Shown here one piece after another: positions 26,033-35,067 of a DNA stretch of 64,000 bases. Below the pieces are notes generated by a model. That model was not told the origin of the DNA, made no database searches, and saw only the letters and a list, made by a program, of their open reading frames with translations. Position 1 is the stretch's first letter. Each line of letters starts with the position of its first letter. The translations under genes were made by a program, and so were the position numbers. The stretch is from Rheinheimera sp. MM224 (GTDB lineage: Bacteria; Pseudomonadota; Gammaproteobacteria; Enterobacterales; Alteromonadaceae): NCBI RefSeq assembly GCF_947090785.1, contig NZ_OX352320.1, positions 2,903,001-2,967,000 on the forward strand. The letters run 5' to 3'.

Positions 26033-27115
26033 ATGAGCAGAAGTTTCCAGCAAGATAATTTAATAGGCCAATCCAACAGCTTTTTAAACGTATTGGATCA
26101 GGTTTCTCAAATCGCGCCTTTGCACAAACCTGTGCTGATCATTGGAGAAAGGGGCACAGGTAAGGAGCTGATCGCAGCCCGTCTACATTACCTGTCTCAG
26201 CGCTGGGATCAAAATTATTTAACGCTCAACTGTGCTGCGCTGAACGAAAATCTGCTTGAAAGTGAACTATTTGGCCACGAAGCAGGCGCTTTTACCGGTG
26301 CAGCGAAACGTCACGAAGGCCGCTTTGAGCGGGCCAACGGCGGCACCTTATTTTTAGATGAATTGGCGAATACTCCTGCGATGGTGCAGGAGAAGTTATT
26401 GCGGGTTATTGAATACGGCGAGTTTGAACGGGTCGGTGGCAGCCGTTCGGTGAAAGTGGATGTGCGTTTAATTTGCGCCACCAATGAAGACTTACCTTCG
26501 ATGGCTGAACTGGGTGAATTTCGTGCCGACTTACTCGACCGGCTGGCCTTTGATGTGATCACCCTGCCTCCGATGCGGGAAAGGCAGGAAGACATTCTGG
26601 TACTGGCCGAACATTTTGCCGTCAATATGGCGCGTGAACTGGGTTTCGAACTTTTTAGTGGTTTCAGCGAAAAAGCCAAACGTATCCTGCTTGAGCACGA
26701 ATGGCCAGGTAATGTGCGGGAGCTGAAAAACGTGGTAGAACGCAGTGTGTACCGCACCAATAATCCTTATGTACCAGTGCATCATATTCAGCTCGACCCT
26801 TTTGAGTCACCATTTCGCCCCAGAACCCGGGTTCGTACTTTAGATCGCAGACCGCAACCAGACAAAGCAGTGGTAGCATCCAGAGAGCAAAGCAGCGATA
26901 ATCCGCCCGCTTTAGTAAAGGCGGCAGCAGCTTTTGATTTTAATCAGGTGCAGGATTTCAAAGTTTTATCAGAAAACTTTGAAATGGATTTGATAAAACA
27001 AGCACTTGCAGCCAGCCAATTCAATCAGAAGAAAACCGCTGAAGCATTGAATCTGACCTATCATCAGTTACGTGGTTATATGAAAAAGTACAAACTGCTG
27101 GACAGCCAACAATGA
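26033..27115 (+). CDS. pspF: psp operon transcriptional activator PspF
   Basis: This 360-residue sigma-54 enhancer-binding protein lacks an N-terminal receiver domain, as PspF does. Walker A is GERGTGKE, the sigma-54 contact loop GAFTGA is intact (ELFGHEAGAFTGAAKRHEG), and Walker B is GGTLFLDE. A Fis-type helix-turn-helix closes the protein (NQKKTAEALNLTYHQLRGYMKKY). It is divergent from pspABC. Its stop overlaps the sapA start by 4 nt, so pspF and the sap genes form one transcription unit. Confidence 0.96.
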   Translation: MSRSFQQDNLIGQSNSFLNVLDQVSQIAPLHKPVLIIGERGTGKELIAARLHYLSQRWDQNYLTLNCAALNENLLESELFGHEAGAFTGAAKRHEGRFERANGGTLFLDELANTPAMVQEKLLRVIEYGEFERVGGSRSVKVDVRLICATNEDLPSMAELGEFRADLLDRLAFDVITLPPMRERQEDILVLAEHFAVNMARELGFELFSGFSEKAKRILLEHEWPGNVRELKNVVERSVYRTNNPYVPVHHIQLDPFESPFRPRTRVRTLDRRPQPDKAVVASREQSSDNPPALVKAAAAFDFNQVQDFKVLSENFEMDLIKQALAASQFNQKKTAEALNLTYHQLRGYMKKYKLLDSQQ

Positions 27116-28728
27116 TCAAAGCCTTACTGAGCCTGATGGTCCCCTGTGGCTCTGTGTTGATACTCAGTGCCTGCCAGCCTGATATTCCTGAAACTATTCA
27201 GCAAGGTATGGTGTATTGCGCCGAAGGCTCACCTGAGAGCTTTAACCCACAACGGGTCACCTCAGGCACCACTATCGATGCGATTAGTCAGCAACTTTAT
27301 GACCGCCTGCTGGATATAGACCCAGTCACTGGTGAGCTGTTGCCTGCTCTGGCCACCACCTGGCGTTTAAGTGAGGATGGCAAAACCTACTGGTTCACCC
27401 TACGCCCTGATGTGCAATTTCACCACACTGTGTTTTTCTCTCCGGCCAGGCCACTGAATGCCAACGATGTAACTTTTACGTTTAACCGCATTTTGCAAAC
27501 CGATCATCCTTACCATCAAGTCGGTGGGGCAAACTATCCGTATTTTCAGAGTGTCGATTGGGGCTCTTTGGTCAAAGCCGTGATCGCCGAAAACAGCACC
27601 ACTGTGCGCTTTGAGCTGACTCGTCCTGACAGCTCATTTTTATCCAATCTGGCGACCGATTTCGCTGCCGTTTTATCTGCAGAATATGCTGAGCAATTAC
27701 TGCAACAAGGCACACCTGAGCTGCTGGATCAACGACCTATAGGCACAGGGCCGTTTTTCTTTAAAGAGTATAAAAAAGATCAGTTTATTCGTTATTACCG
27801 CCACCCAGAGTACTGGCGTGGTAAAACAGAACTGACTCAGCTGGTATTTGACTTAGTGCCGGATAATGCCAAACGTATGGCCAAACTACTGACCCATGAA
27901 TGTGATGTAGTGGCTTATCCTCGCAACGCCGAGTTAAAGCTGATTGCAGAACGACCAGATGTTGAAGTGCAAAGCCAAACCAGTATGAACGTGGGTTTCT
28001 GGGCTTTTAATACCAAAAAACCTCCTTTTGATAATGTATTGGTACGAAAAGCTTTAGCTTATGCCATTAATAAAGACGCCATTCTGGATGCGGTCTATTT
28101 TGGTTATGCCGACAAAGCTAAAACCTTATTGCCCCCTACATCCTGGGCCTTTTACCACGATTTACCTGAACAACAATACGACCCGGTGAAAGCCAAAGAG
28201 CTGTTGGCTCAAGCAGGTTATCCAAACGGCTTTCGTATGGATATCTGGGCTATGCCTGTGCAACGTTTATACAACCCGAACGCGCTAAAAATGGCGGAAC
28301 TGATGCAGGCAGATTTAGCCAAAATTGGTGTACGGGCTTCGGTGGTTTCTTTTGAATGGAACAGCTTCAGGCGCAAACTTTCAGAATTTGAACATGATTC
28401 AGTGCTGATTGGCTGGTCAGCTGACAATGCCGATCCGGATAACTTCTTCCGCCCACTGTTAAGTTGCAGTGCCGCAGAGTCTGGCAGCAACAGAGCCAAC
28501 TGGTGCGATCCTAACTTTGATACTCTGATTAATCAGGCATTACTGACAGCAGATGTGAAACAAAGACGCAGTTTTTATTTAACAGCTCAACTTTACATTG
28601 ACGAGCAAATGCCTTTGGTCAGTATTGCGCATTCCAAAAGGTTTCAGGCCAAAAGTGTCAAAGTAACAGGAGTAACCATTAACCCATACGGTGGTATTTC
28701 AATGGCTGCAGCGAGAAAATCCTTATGA
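27112..28728 (+). CDS. sapA: peptide ABC transporter substrate-binding lipoprotein SapA
   Basis: This 538-residue family-5 extracellular solute-binding protein has a lipobox (LSAC, Cys21), so it is anchored in the envelope rather than fully soluble as in E. coli. The family signature region (ATTWRLSEDGKTYWFTLRPD) and LAYAINKDAILDAVYFG are present. It feeds the SapBCDF importer, linked to antimicrobial peptide resistance, potassium uptake and putrescine export in different species. The substrate here is unknown. It overlaps sapB by 4 nt. Confidence 0.92.
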   Translation: MIKALLSLMVPCGSVLILSACQPDIPETIQQGMVYCAEGSPESFNPQRVTSGTTIDAISQQLYDRLLDIDPVTGELLPALATTWRLSEDGKTYWFTLRPDVQFHHTVFFSPARPLNANDVTFTFNRILQTDHPYHQVGGANYPYFQSVDWGSLVKAVIAENSTTVRFELTRPDSSFLSNLATDFAAVLSAEYAEQLLQQGTPELLDQRPIGTGPFFFKEYKKDQFIRYYRHPEYWRGKTELTQLVFDLVPDNAKRMAKLLTHECDVVAYPRNAELKLIAERPDVEVQSQTSMNVGFWAFNTKKPPFDNVLVRKALAYAINKDAILDAVYFGYADKAKTLLPPTSWAFYHDLPEQQYDPVKAKELLAQAGYPNGFRMDIWAMPVQRLYNPNALKMAELMQADLAKIGVRASVVSFEWNSFRRKLSEFEHDSVLIGWSADNADPDNFFRPLLSCSAAESGSNRANWCDPNFDTLINQALLTADVKQRRSFYLTAQLYIDEQMPLVSIAHSKRFQAKSVKVTGVTINPYGGISMAAARKSL

Positions 28729-29744
28729 TGCTGCATTACTTTTTACGCCGTGCTTTTTTAATAGGTTTTGTTTTTGTTGCCCTGACAGTGCTGGCCTTTA
28801 GCTTAAGTTATCTGTTTCCCGGTGATGTCCTCACCAACGTTTCGGGACTAACCAACATTCAACCGGAACAGCAGCAAAGCTTAATTCAGTATTATGCTTT
28901 GGATCAGTCACTGCTACAGCAGTACATAGCTTATGTGAATCGCATACTGGATGGTGAATGGGGCTTGTCATTCTCCAGCCAACAACCTGTTTTATCTGAA
29001 ATTATCGCGGTATTTCCAGCCACATTGGAACTGGCAAGTTACGCGCTGATTTTATCTTTTGTCCTGGGAATTCCTTTGGGATTATTTGCCGCAGTCAAAG
29101 CCGACAGTTTTTTCGGCAAGCTGATCTCAGGGGTCACACTGGTGGCTTATTCCATTCCTATTTTCTGGTGGGCGCTGCTGCTTATCATGTTGTTTTCGCT
29201 GACGCTTGGTGTATTGCCCACTGCGGGTCGTATCAATGTGTTATTCGATATCCCAACGACCACTGGTTTTATGTTGCCGGATATCTGGCTGTCCGATATC
29301 AGCTATAAGTCTGAAGCCACCCAGGATGCTCTGCGTCACCTGTTATTACCCGCCATAGTGCTTGCTACCTACCCAACCACCGTGATGATCCGCTTTACCC
29401 GCGATTCGATGTTGGCCGTGCTGGAGCAAAGTTATATTAAAACAGCACGCGCCAAAGGCTTAAGCCGGGCACAGGTGTTGTATCACCACGGTCTGCGTAA
29501 TGCGTTATTGCCAGTGATACGCCAGATTGGTTTGCAGTTCAGCACCTTGATTACCCTTGCGATGATCACCGAAGTGATATTTTCATGGCCTGGCATAGGC
29601 CAGTGGCTGCTGGACAGTATTTATCAGCGTAATTATCCGGCTATTCAGGGGGGGTTATTAGTGGTGTCCTGTTTAGTGATAGTGGTGAATATGCTGACAG
29701 AAATTCTGCATACTTTGTTTAATCCGCTGGCCAGGAAAGCATAA
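28725..29744 (+). CDS. sapB: ABC transporter permease SapB
   Basis: This 339-residue inner-membrane permease has about six membrane helices and the DppB-like N-terminal segment (LRRAFLIGFVFVALTVLAFSL). The EAA-type motif, where the ATPase docks, is in ARAKGLSRAQVLYHHGLRNALLPV (near residues 240-263). It is the second gene of sapABCDF, with ATGA overlap to sapA and a 1-nt gap to sapC. Confidence 0.93.
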   Translation: MMLHYFLRRAFLIGFVFVALTVLAFSLSYLFPGDVLTNVSGLTNIQPEQQQSLIQYYALDQSLLQQYIAYVNRILDGEWGLSFSSQQPVLSEIIAVFPATLELASYALILSFVLGIPLGLFAAVKADSFFGKLISGVTLVAYSIPIFWWALLLIMLFSLTLGVLPTAGRINVLFDIPTTTGFMLPDIWLSDISYKSEATQDALRHLLLPAIVLATYPTTVMIRFTRDSMLAVLEQSYIKTARAKGLSRAQVLYHHGLRNALLPVIRQIGLQFSTLITLAMITEVIFSWPGIGQWLLDSIYQRNYPAIQGGLLVVSCLVIVVNMLTEILHTLFNPLARKA

Positions 29745-29745
29745 A

Positions 29746-30639
29746 ATGAGAAAATTCCGGCTGTATTTTGAGGAACATAACCGCGGACCACTGACGCAAC
29801 TGTGGCAGCAATTCCAGCGCCAGCACGCCGCTGTTTTGGGTTTAGTGATGTTTTCGTTTTTTCTGCTGCTGACATTGTTGGCTCCACTGATTACACCTCA
29901 CAACCCCTATTTACAAAACCCGGATCTACTGCTGCTGGCGCCGTCCTGGAGCGACCAGGGTTTAGTGCAGTACCCTTTTGGCACTGATGATTTAGGTCGT
30001 GATTTAATGTCACGCCTGATGAAAGGTGCAACTTATACTTTTGGTATTGCCCTGGTTACTGTCATTGGCTCTTTGCTGATGGGTCTGGCCTTAGGTGCTA
30101 TGGCAGGCATGAGCAAAGGCGTGAAATCCAGTATTTTTAACCATGTGCTGGATTTGGCATTAACTATCCCTTCCCTGCTTTTGGCGATCATTATAGTGGC
30201 GGTGTTAGGACCTGGTCTGTGGAATACCACCTGGGCCATTATGCTGGCGCTGTTACCGCAGTTTGTGCACGGTATTCGTAATGCGATACAAGACACTTTA
30301 AAACAGGATTACGTGGCAGCCTACCGGCTGGATGGCGCGTCCAACTGGCAGGTGTTACGTTATGCGGTTCTGCCAAATATCTGGGAGCATTTAACAGTAA
30401 TGGCGACCATGGCACTCTCTACCGCTATTCTGGATATAGCAGCCTTAGGCTTTTTAGGTTTAGGTGCCCAGGCACCGACGTCCGAATGGGGCGTGATGAT
30501 TGCAGATGCGCTGGACTTAATTTATCTGGCGCCATGGGCCATAGCACTGCCAGGGATTCTGGTATTTGCGTCCGTCTTGTCGGTGAATCTGGTGGGTGAT
30601 GGCTTGCGCACAGCGATGAAAAAGCGGCGGGAAAACTGA
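29746..30639 (+). CDS. sapC: ABC transporter permease SapC
   Basis: This 297-residue permease is of the DppC type. It has one N-terminal helix (about 29-50), the periplasmic segment containing FGTDDLGRDLMSRLMKG, and a multi-helix core with the EAA loop AAYRLDGASNWQVLRYAVLPN. It pairs with SapB to form the membrane channel. The A of its TGA stop is also the A of the sapD ATG. Confidence 0.93.
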   Translation: MRKFRLYFEEHNRGPLTQLWQQFQRQHAAVLGLVMFSFFLLLTLLAPLITPHNPYLQNPDLLLLAPSWSDQGLVQYPFGTDDLGRDLMSRLMKGATYTFGIALVTVIGSLLMGLALGAMAGMSKGVKSSIFNHVLDLALTIPSLLLAIIIVAVLGPGLWNTTWAIMLALLPQFVHGIRNAIQDTLKQDYVAAYRLDGASNWQVLRYAVLPNIWEHLTVMATMALSTAILDIAALGFLGLGAQAPTSEWGVMIADALDLIYLAPWAIALPGILVFASVLSVNLVGDGLRTAMKKRREN

Positions 30640-31631
30640 TGATTCTGCTCGATATAAAAAATATGACGATAGAGCTCGAAACTCCGGAAGGCTTAATTCG
30701 CGCTGTAGACAGAGTCAATCTGACCATACGTGAAGGTGAAATTCGCGGTTTAGTTGGTGAGTCAGGGTCTGGCAAAAGTTTAATCGCCAAAGCCATAGTG
30801 GGCGTGCTGAATAAAAGATGGCAAATCACAGCCGATCGTTTCAGCTGGGCTGGTCAGGATTTATTACGTTTATCTTATGAAGAACAGCGCAAAATCATTG
30901 GCCGCGATATAGCCATGATTTATCAGGAACCCAGCCGCAGTATGGATCCGACCGCTCCTATTCTGGATCAATTACTTGAAGCCATACCGGATTCTGAGCT
31001 AGTTGGCAGCTGGTGGAGCCGTCCTTTTGAACGCAGGAAAAAAGCCATAGCTCTGTTGCATAAAGTAGGCATTCGCGACCATCAGGCGATTTTTAACTCT
31101 TACCCTTATCAATTGCCTGAAGGGGTTTGTCAGAAAATAATGATCGCCATGGCTATTGCGAAAAAGCCAAAACTGTTGATCGCAGATGAGCCGACTACAG
31201 CGCTGGAAAGTACCACTCAGGCACAGTTATTCCGTTTGCTGGCCAGCTTTAACCAGCTTAAAGGCATGTCAATTTTATTAATAAGCCACGAGCTGGAAAC
31301 TGTTGCCCGCAATACTCAAACCTTAAGTGTGCTCTATTGTGGTCAGTTGGTGGAAGCCGGTGAAACGGCTGCTATTCTGAAACAGCCTTTCCATCCTTAT
31401 ACAGACGCGCTGATTAAAAGCGTGCCTGAATTTCAGCCGGAGCTTGCCAGTAAACAGCCACTTTATGCGATGCATGGCAGTATTCCTACTTTGCAGCATT
31501 TACCTATAGGCTGTCGTTTAGGCCCACGTTGCCCAAATGCCCGCAAGGAATGTGTCAAAACACCTGTGCTGGAACGCCTACAAAATCACTATTTCAGTTG
31601 TCATTTTCCGCTGCAGGGTAAAAAGCTATGA
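30639..31631 (+). CDS. sapD: ABC transporter ATP-binding protein SapD
   Basis: This 330-residue ATPase has Walker A GESGSGKS, Walker B LLIADEP and an oligopeptide-transporter C-terminal domain with cysteines (GCRLGPRCPNARKEC). The ABC signature is degenerate (LPEGVCQK rather than LSGGQ), which is a family trait of SapD (E. coli reads LTEGECQK) and not a mutation. It overlaps sapF by 4 nt. Confidence 0.93.
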   Translation: MILLDIKNMTIELETPEGLIRAVDRVNLTIREGEIRGLVGESGSGKSLIAKAIVGVLNKRWQITADRFSWAGQDLLRLSYEEQRKIIGRDIAMIYQEPSRSMDPTAPILDQLLEAIPDSELVGSWWSRPFERRKKAIALLHKVGIRDHQAIFNSYPYQLPEGVCQKIMIAMAIAKKPKLLIADEPTTALESTTQAQLFRLLASFNQLKGMSILLISHELETVARNTQTLSVLYCGQLVEAGETAAILKQPFHPYTDALIKSVPEFQPELASKQPLYAMHGSIPTLQHLPIGCRLGPRCPNARKECVKTPVLERLQNHYFSCHFPLQGKKL

Positions 31632-32398
31632 CCACCCCATTGCTGGAGATCCGGCAGCTTTATAAAAGTTATCAGAAAGCCCAGGGTATCTTTGGCCGTA
31701 AAACCATTCAGGCATTGTCTGATATCAGCTTTACGATTTATCCAGGACAGACACTGGCTATTGTGGGTGAAACCGGCTCAGGCAAAAGCACGCTGGCAAA
31801 ATTGCTGGTAGGTATTGAAACACCGGATAGTGGCGAAATACTGCTCGACGGTAACGCCGTCACCATCAGTGATTATAAAAAATATAATCATGTCATTCGT
31901 TACATCTTCCAGGACCCTGCCCGCTCATTAAATCCTCACCATAAAGTAGGACAAATGCTGGATGATGTATTGCGGTACAGCACGCTACTGGATGAAGAAC
32001 AACGTCAGGATAAAATTCATCAAACCTTACAGCAACTGGGTTTAATGGAAGAACACGTCGACTACTACCCTCATATGTTCTCAGGGGGTCAATTACAGCG
32101 TGTAGCGCTCGCCAGAGCCCTTATTATGGATCCGAAGCTGCTGATACTGGACGAAGCCTTAACAGCGCTGGACCCATCGCTGCGGGCTCAGATCGTGAAC
32201 TTATTGCTGGAGTTGCAAAAGAACACCGGCTTATCTTATCTGCTGATCACCAATCATCTGCGTTTGGTGCGTCATATCAGTGACAGCATGCTGGTATTGC
32301 ATCAGGGCAAAGCACTGGATTACGGCCTCACCAATGAAGTATTTAGCAACCCGCAGCATGACTACAGCAGAAAATTAATTAAAAGCGCACAAAGCTGA
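31628..32398 (+). CDS. sapF: ABC transporter ATP-binding protein SapF
   Basis: This 256-residue ATPase has Walker A GETGSGKS, signature FSGGQLQRVALARAL and Walker B LLILDEALTALD. It pairs with SapD, whose signature is degenerate, so the two ATP sites of the transporter are likely unequal. It is the last gene of the pspF-sapABCDF run and is followed by a strong terminator. Confidence 0.94.
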   Translation: MTTPLLEIRQLYKSYQKAQGIFGRKTIQALSDISFTIYPGQTLAIVGETGSGKSTLAKLLVGIETPDSGEILLDGNAVTISDYKKYNHVIRYIFQDPARSLNPHHKVGQMLDDVLRYSTLLDEEQRQDKIHQTLQQLGLMEEHVDYYPHMFSGGQLQRVALARALIMDPKLLILDEALTALDPSLRAQIVNLLLELQKNTGLSYLLITNHLRLVRHISDSMLVLHQGKALDYGLTNEVFSNPQHDYSRKLIKSAQS

Positions 32399-32426
32399 CA
32401 GCCGCTGAGAGTACCTTGACCAGCCA

Positions 32427-32460
32427 TAAAAAAACCAACCCGCAGGTTGGTTTTTTGTTT
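32427..32460. terminator. bidirectional terminator between sapF and ppiD
   Basis: AAACCAACC-CGCA-GGTTGGTTT is a 9-bp perfect stem with a T-run on the plus side (TTTTTTGTTTT) and an A-run on the other. It serves the convergent sapF and ppiD transcripts. Confidence 0.92.
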
Positions 32461-32481
32461 TCAGGCTAACAAGTACGAAGA

Positions 32482-34395
32482 TTATTCGTCGACTGTCGCA
32501 GCTGGTAAAGAGCGGGTAATTTCAGCATTGGCTTTTAATGCAGCCAATACAGCAGCAAAACTACTTTGTGCTTTCTGATCCGCAAACTGTTGTAACTGTT
32601 CCACCGGCGGCTTGGTTGTTACTTCAGTATCTGTCACTTTCGTGACTGCAACCAAAGCAGCATCGCCACTGGCCAGATTTAACATAGCCACAGTCGCAGG
32701 TTGAGCTTCTGTAGGTTTTGCCAGTTCAAAAGCTTTAGTACGGATGTCTGAGTCGACATCACCACCAAAACGGGTCACAGCAGCTTTGCTTTCCAGAGTC
32801 AGATTCGCTGCGGCAACAACATCAGCTAAAGACTTGCCTGCAACCACTTCAGCTAATAAAGCTTCTGCTTTTGCTTTCGCCAGCTCAGAACTCTTAGTTG
32901 CGATCACAGCGGCTTGCACCTGTGCTTTCACTTCTTCAAGCTTTTTAGTGGTCTCAGCTTGATGAGCATTCACGCGCACTACCACTACATGTTGCGGAGC
33001 CACTTCAATCACATCACTGTTCACACCAGCACTGATAAAGTCTTCAGAGAACAAAGTTTCCAGCACCTTTGGCGCAGTTAACTCAGCAGGAGCTGCAGAG
33101 CGGCTGAAGGCTGGTACTGACACAACTTTAGTACCTACAGCTTCTGCAGCTTCTTGCAGGCTATCAGCGATTTCAAAACTCTTCTCGCCTAACAGTTGTT
33201 GCAGCTCAGCAAACTTCTCAGCCGCTTTTTCTTCTTTCACTGTCGCCAGAATTTGCTCTTTTACATCAGCGAAAGCTTTAGTTGAACCAGGCTGAACTTC
33301 AGTCAGTTTGATGATGTGGTAACCGAACTCGGTTTTCACTACAGGGCTGATATCGCCGGCTTTAGCCAGGGCATAAGCTGCTTTTTCAAATTCAGCATCC
33401 ATCACGCCTTTTTCGATAAAGTCTAAATCACCGCCTTTTTCAGCAGAAAAAGTATCAGCAGATTCTTTTTTCGCCAGTTCAGCAAAATCAGCACCTTGCT
33501 GTAACTGCACTGCTAAAGCATCAGCCTTGGCTTTGATTTCCGCATTATCTTCAGCAGACTCTAACAGAATGTGTGACACACGACGACGCTCTTCTGACTG
33601 ATAACGGGCTTGATTTGCATCGTAATAAGCTTGCAGATCGGCATCAGCCACTACAACAGACTTGGCAATATCAGCAGCAGTTAACTGCACATAATCCACA
33701 GACACTGTTTCTGGTGACACAAACTGATTGGTGTTGCTTTGATAATAGTCCTGCAGCAGTTGATCATTCATTTCAACAGCAGAGGCAAAATCAGCGGCTT
33801 TTAATACAGCGTACTGAATATCACGGTTTTGTTGTTGTAGTTTAGACAACAACTGCATTTCAGACACCGTCGCAAACTCTGAACCCGCTAAACCTACCAC
33901 TAACTGGTTAGTTGACATTTGCGCACGCAAATAATCACGGAATTGATTTGGCTCGTAGCCATTTTGACGCAGCAGCGCTATGTAACGGTCGTTGTTAAAC
34001 ACACCCTCTACCTGAAACTCAGGCATAGTACGGATAGTGTCACGCAACACCTCATCGCTGACCATCAAATCCAGCTGGCTGACTAACTGACGTTGCAATT
34101 GCTCGTCAATCAGCTTTTCCAGCACTGAATTGCGGAAGTTGCTCATATAATTATTGTCAGCCGACAGCATGCCAAACATTTCACCAAATTGCTGCTGCAT
34201 TCTGGCTCTTTCGTTTTGGTAGGCAGTATCAAACTGAACTTTGGTTATTTCATCACCGTTGACTGTGGCAACAGGTACTTCACTGCTGTTGCCAAGATAA
34301 CTGCCAACCCCGGCTAAAGCGAACGTCAGGATCACAAAGCCAAGAATGACCTTGGCGATCATACCCTGCGAACCATCTCTGATCTTTTCTAACAT
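32482..34395 (-). CDS. ppiD: periplasmic folding chaperone PpiD
   Basis: This 637-residue protein is anchored in the inner membrane by one N-terminal helix (KVILGFVILTFALAGVGSYLG, about 16-36) and otherwise periplasmic. It has a SurA-like N-terminal chaperone region and a parvulin (PPIC) domain near residues 270-360 (VSHILLES...DFAELAKKES...GDLDFIEKG). It assists proteins leaving the Sec translocon. The start is the ATG at 34395 (MLEKIRDGSQG), which matches the family. An upstream start would add 25 non-family residues. Confidence 0.95.
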   Translation of the reverse strand: MLEKIRDGSQGMIAKVILGFVILTFALAGVGSYLGNSSEVPVATVNGDEITKVQFDTAYQNERARMQQQFGEMFGMLSADNNYMSNFRNSVLEKLIDEQLQRQLVSQLDLMVSDEVLRDTIRTMPEFQVEGVFNNDRYIALLRQNGYEPNQFRDYLRAQMSTNQLVVGLAGSEFATVSEMQLLSKLQQQNRDIQYAVLKAADFASAVEMNDQLLQDYYQSNTNQFVSPETVSVDYVQLTAADIAKSVVVADADLQAYYDANQARYQSEERRRVSHILLESAEDNAEIKAKADALAVQLQQGADFAELAKKESADTFSAEKGGDLDFIEKGVMDAEFEKAAYALAKAGDISPVVKTEFGYHIIKLTEVQPGSTKAFADVKEQILATVKEEKAAEKFAELQQLLGEKSFEIADSLQEAAEAVGTKVVSVPAFSRSAAPAELTAPKVLETLFSEDFISAGVNSDVIEVAPQHVVVVRVNAHQAETTKKLEEVKAQVQAAVIATKSSELAKAKAEALLAEVVAGKSLADVVAAANLTLESKAAVTRFGGDVDSDIRTKAFELAKPTEAQPATVAMLNLASGDAALVAVTKVTDTEVTTKPPVEQLQQFADQKAQSSFAAVLAALKANAEITRSLPAATVDE

Positions 34396-34432
34396 TGTAT
34401 CTACGTCTCTTTTGGCAACTTTTTGTTGTCTT

Positions 34433-34466
34433 AAAAAAAAAGCGCATCTTAGCAGATACGCCTTTT
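34433..34466 (-). terminator. intrinsic terminator downstream of hupB
   Basis: On the minus strand GCG-T-ATCT / AGAT-G-CGC with a loop of four is followed by nine T. It lies 120 nt past the hupB stop, immediately upstream of ppiD. Confidence 0.8.
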
Positions 34467-34585
34467 TCATAAAAGCTGTGGCAGCGTCAGGCTTAATGCG
34501 TTTTGCTTTTCTCCGCCTGTATCAATGGTGATTTGGGCAGAACCATCAGCTTCATAGGCCTGACTGTAATAGCCAAGCGTTCAGC

Positions 34586-34858
34586 TTAGTTTACGCTGTC
34601 TTTCAGCGCTTTACCTGGCTTGAACGAAGGAATTTTCGCAGAAGCGATTTGGATAGTTTCACCAGTTTGTGGATTACGGCCTGAACGTGCAGCGCGCTCG
34701 CGAACTGCAAATGTACCAAAACCAACTAAGGCTACTGAATCGCCTTCCTTAAGAGCCTCAGTAACAGCGTCGATGAACGCGTCCAGAGAACGACCAGCTG
34801 CCGCTTTAGAAATATCTGCACCAGCAGCGATTTTGTCGATAAGTTGAGACTTGTTCAC
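34586..34858 (-). CDS. hupB: DNA-binding protein HU-beta
   Basis: This 90-residue histone-like protein bends DNA and compacts the nucleoid. The sequence [22 protein letters not shown] and the beta-arm GRNPQTGE are nearly identical to E. coli HupB. The correct start is the GTG at 34858, which gives the conserved (M)NKSQ N-terminus, with AAGGGG 9 nt upstream. The frame continues 12 codons further up, but those residues do not belong to the protein. A strong sigma-70-type promoter lies about 75-100 nt upstream. Confidence 0.97.
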   Translation of the reverse strand: MNKSQLIDKIAAGADISKAAAGRSLDAFIDAVTEALKEGDSVALVGFGTFAVRERAARSGRNPQTGETIQIASAKIPSFKPGKALKDSVN

Positions 34859-34929
34859 AATATCATCCCCTTCAATTGTTATTATTTTCAACAACTACAG
34901 TAAATTTGGTTTGTCGTAGTAGCGAGTTT

Positions 34930-34958
34930 GTTATATCAAGCCTGATGTGGGCTTGCAA
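34930..34958 (-). promoter_or_regulatory. sigma-70 promoter of hupB
   Basis: On the minus strand TTGCAA, a 17-nt spacer and TATAAC match the sigma-70 consensus at 4 of 6 and 5 of 6 positions with ideal spacing. The -10 ends about 72 nt before the hupB start. Confidence 0.7.
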
Positions 34959-34985
34959 GCACAAAACGACGTACTACAAAAATTT

Positions 34986-35016
34986 CTGTTAGGCCACAAC
35001 CCTTGCTGGGCAAGGG
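34986..35016. repeat. hairpin with REP-like words between lon and hupB
   Basis: CTGTTAGGCC (34986-34995) is followed by a 7-bp stem CCCTTGC-TGG-GCAAGGG (35000-35016). The words CTGTTAGGCC and TTGCTGG recur in the same order and orientation at 19211-19232. It lies 51 nt downstream of the lon stop and could end lon transcripts, although no T-run follows on the minus strand. Confidence 0.4.
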
Positions 35017-35067
35017 CTGCGTCGAAACTGCCCATAACTTAACACAGCCAGAGCAATTGAAAAGCCC

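Noticed and set aside
30639..31631. SapD degenerate ABC signature as a loss-of-function mutation
   Set aside because: The same type of altered signature is present in E. coli SapD, so it is a family feature.
32468..32480. CTTCGTACTTG-like word at the ppiD 3' end, matching 11 nt of the palindromic element
   Set aside because: The match does not extend into the CTGCAGC arm, so chance is as likely as a repeat remnant.
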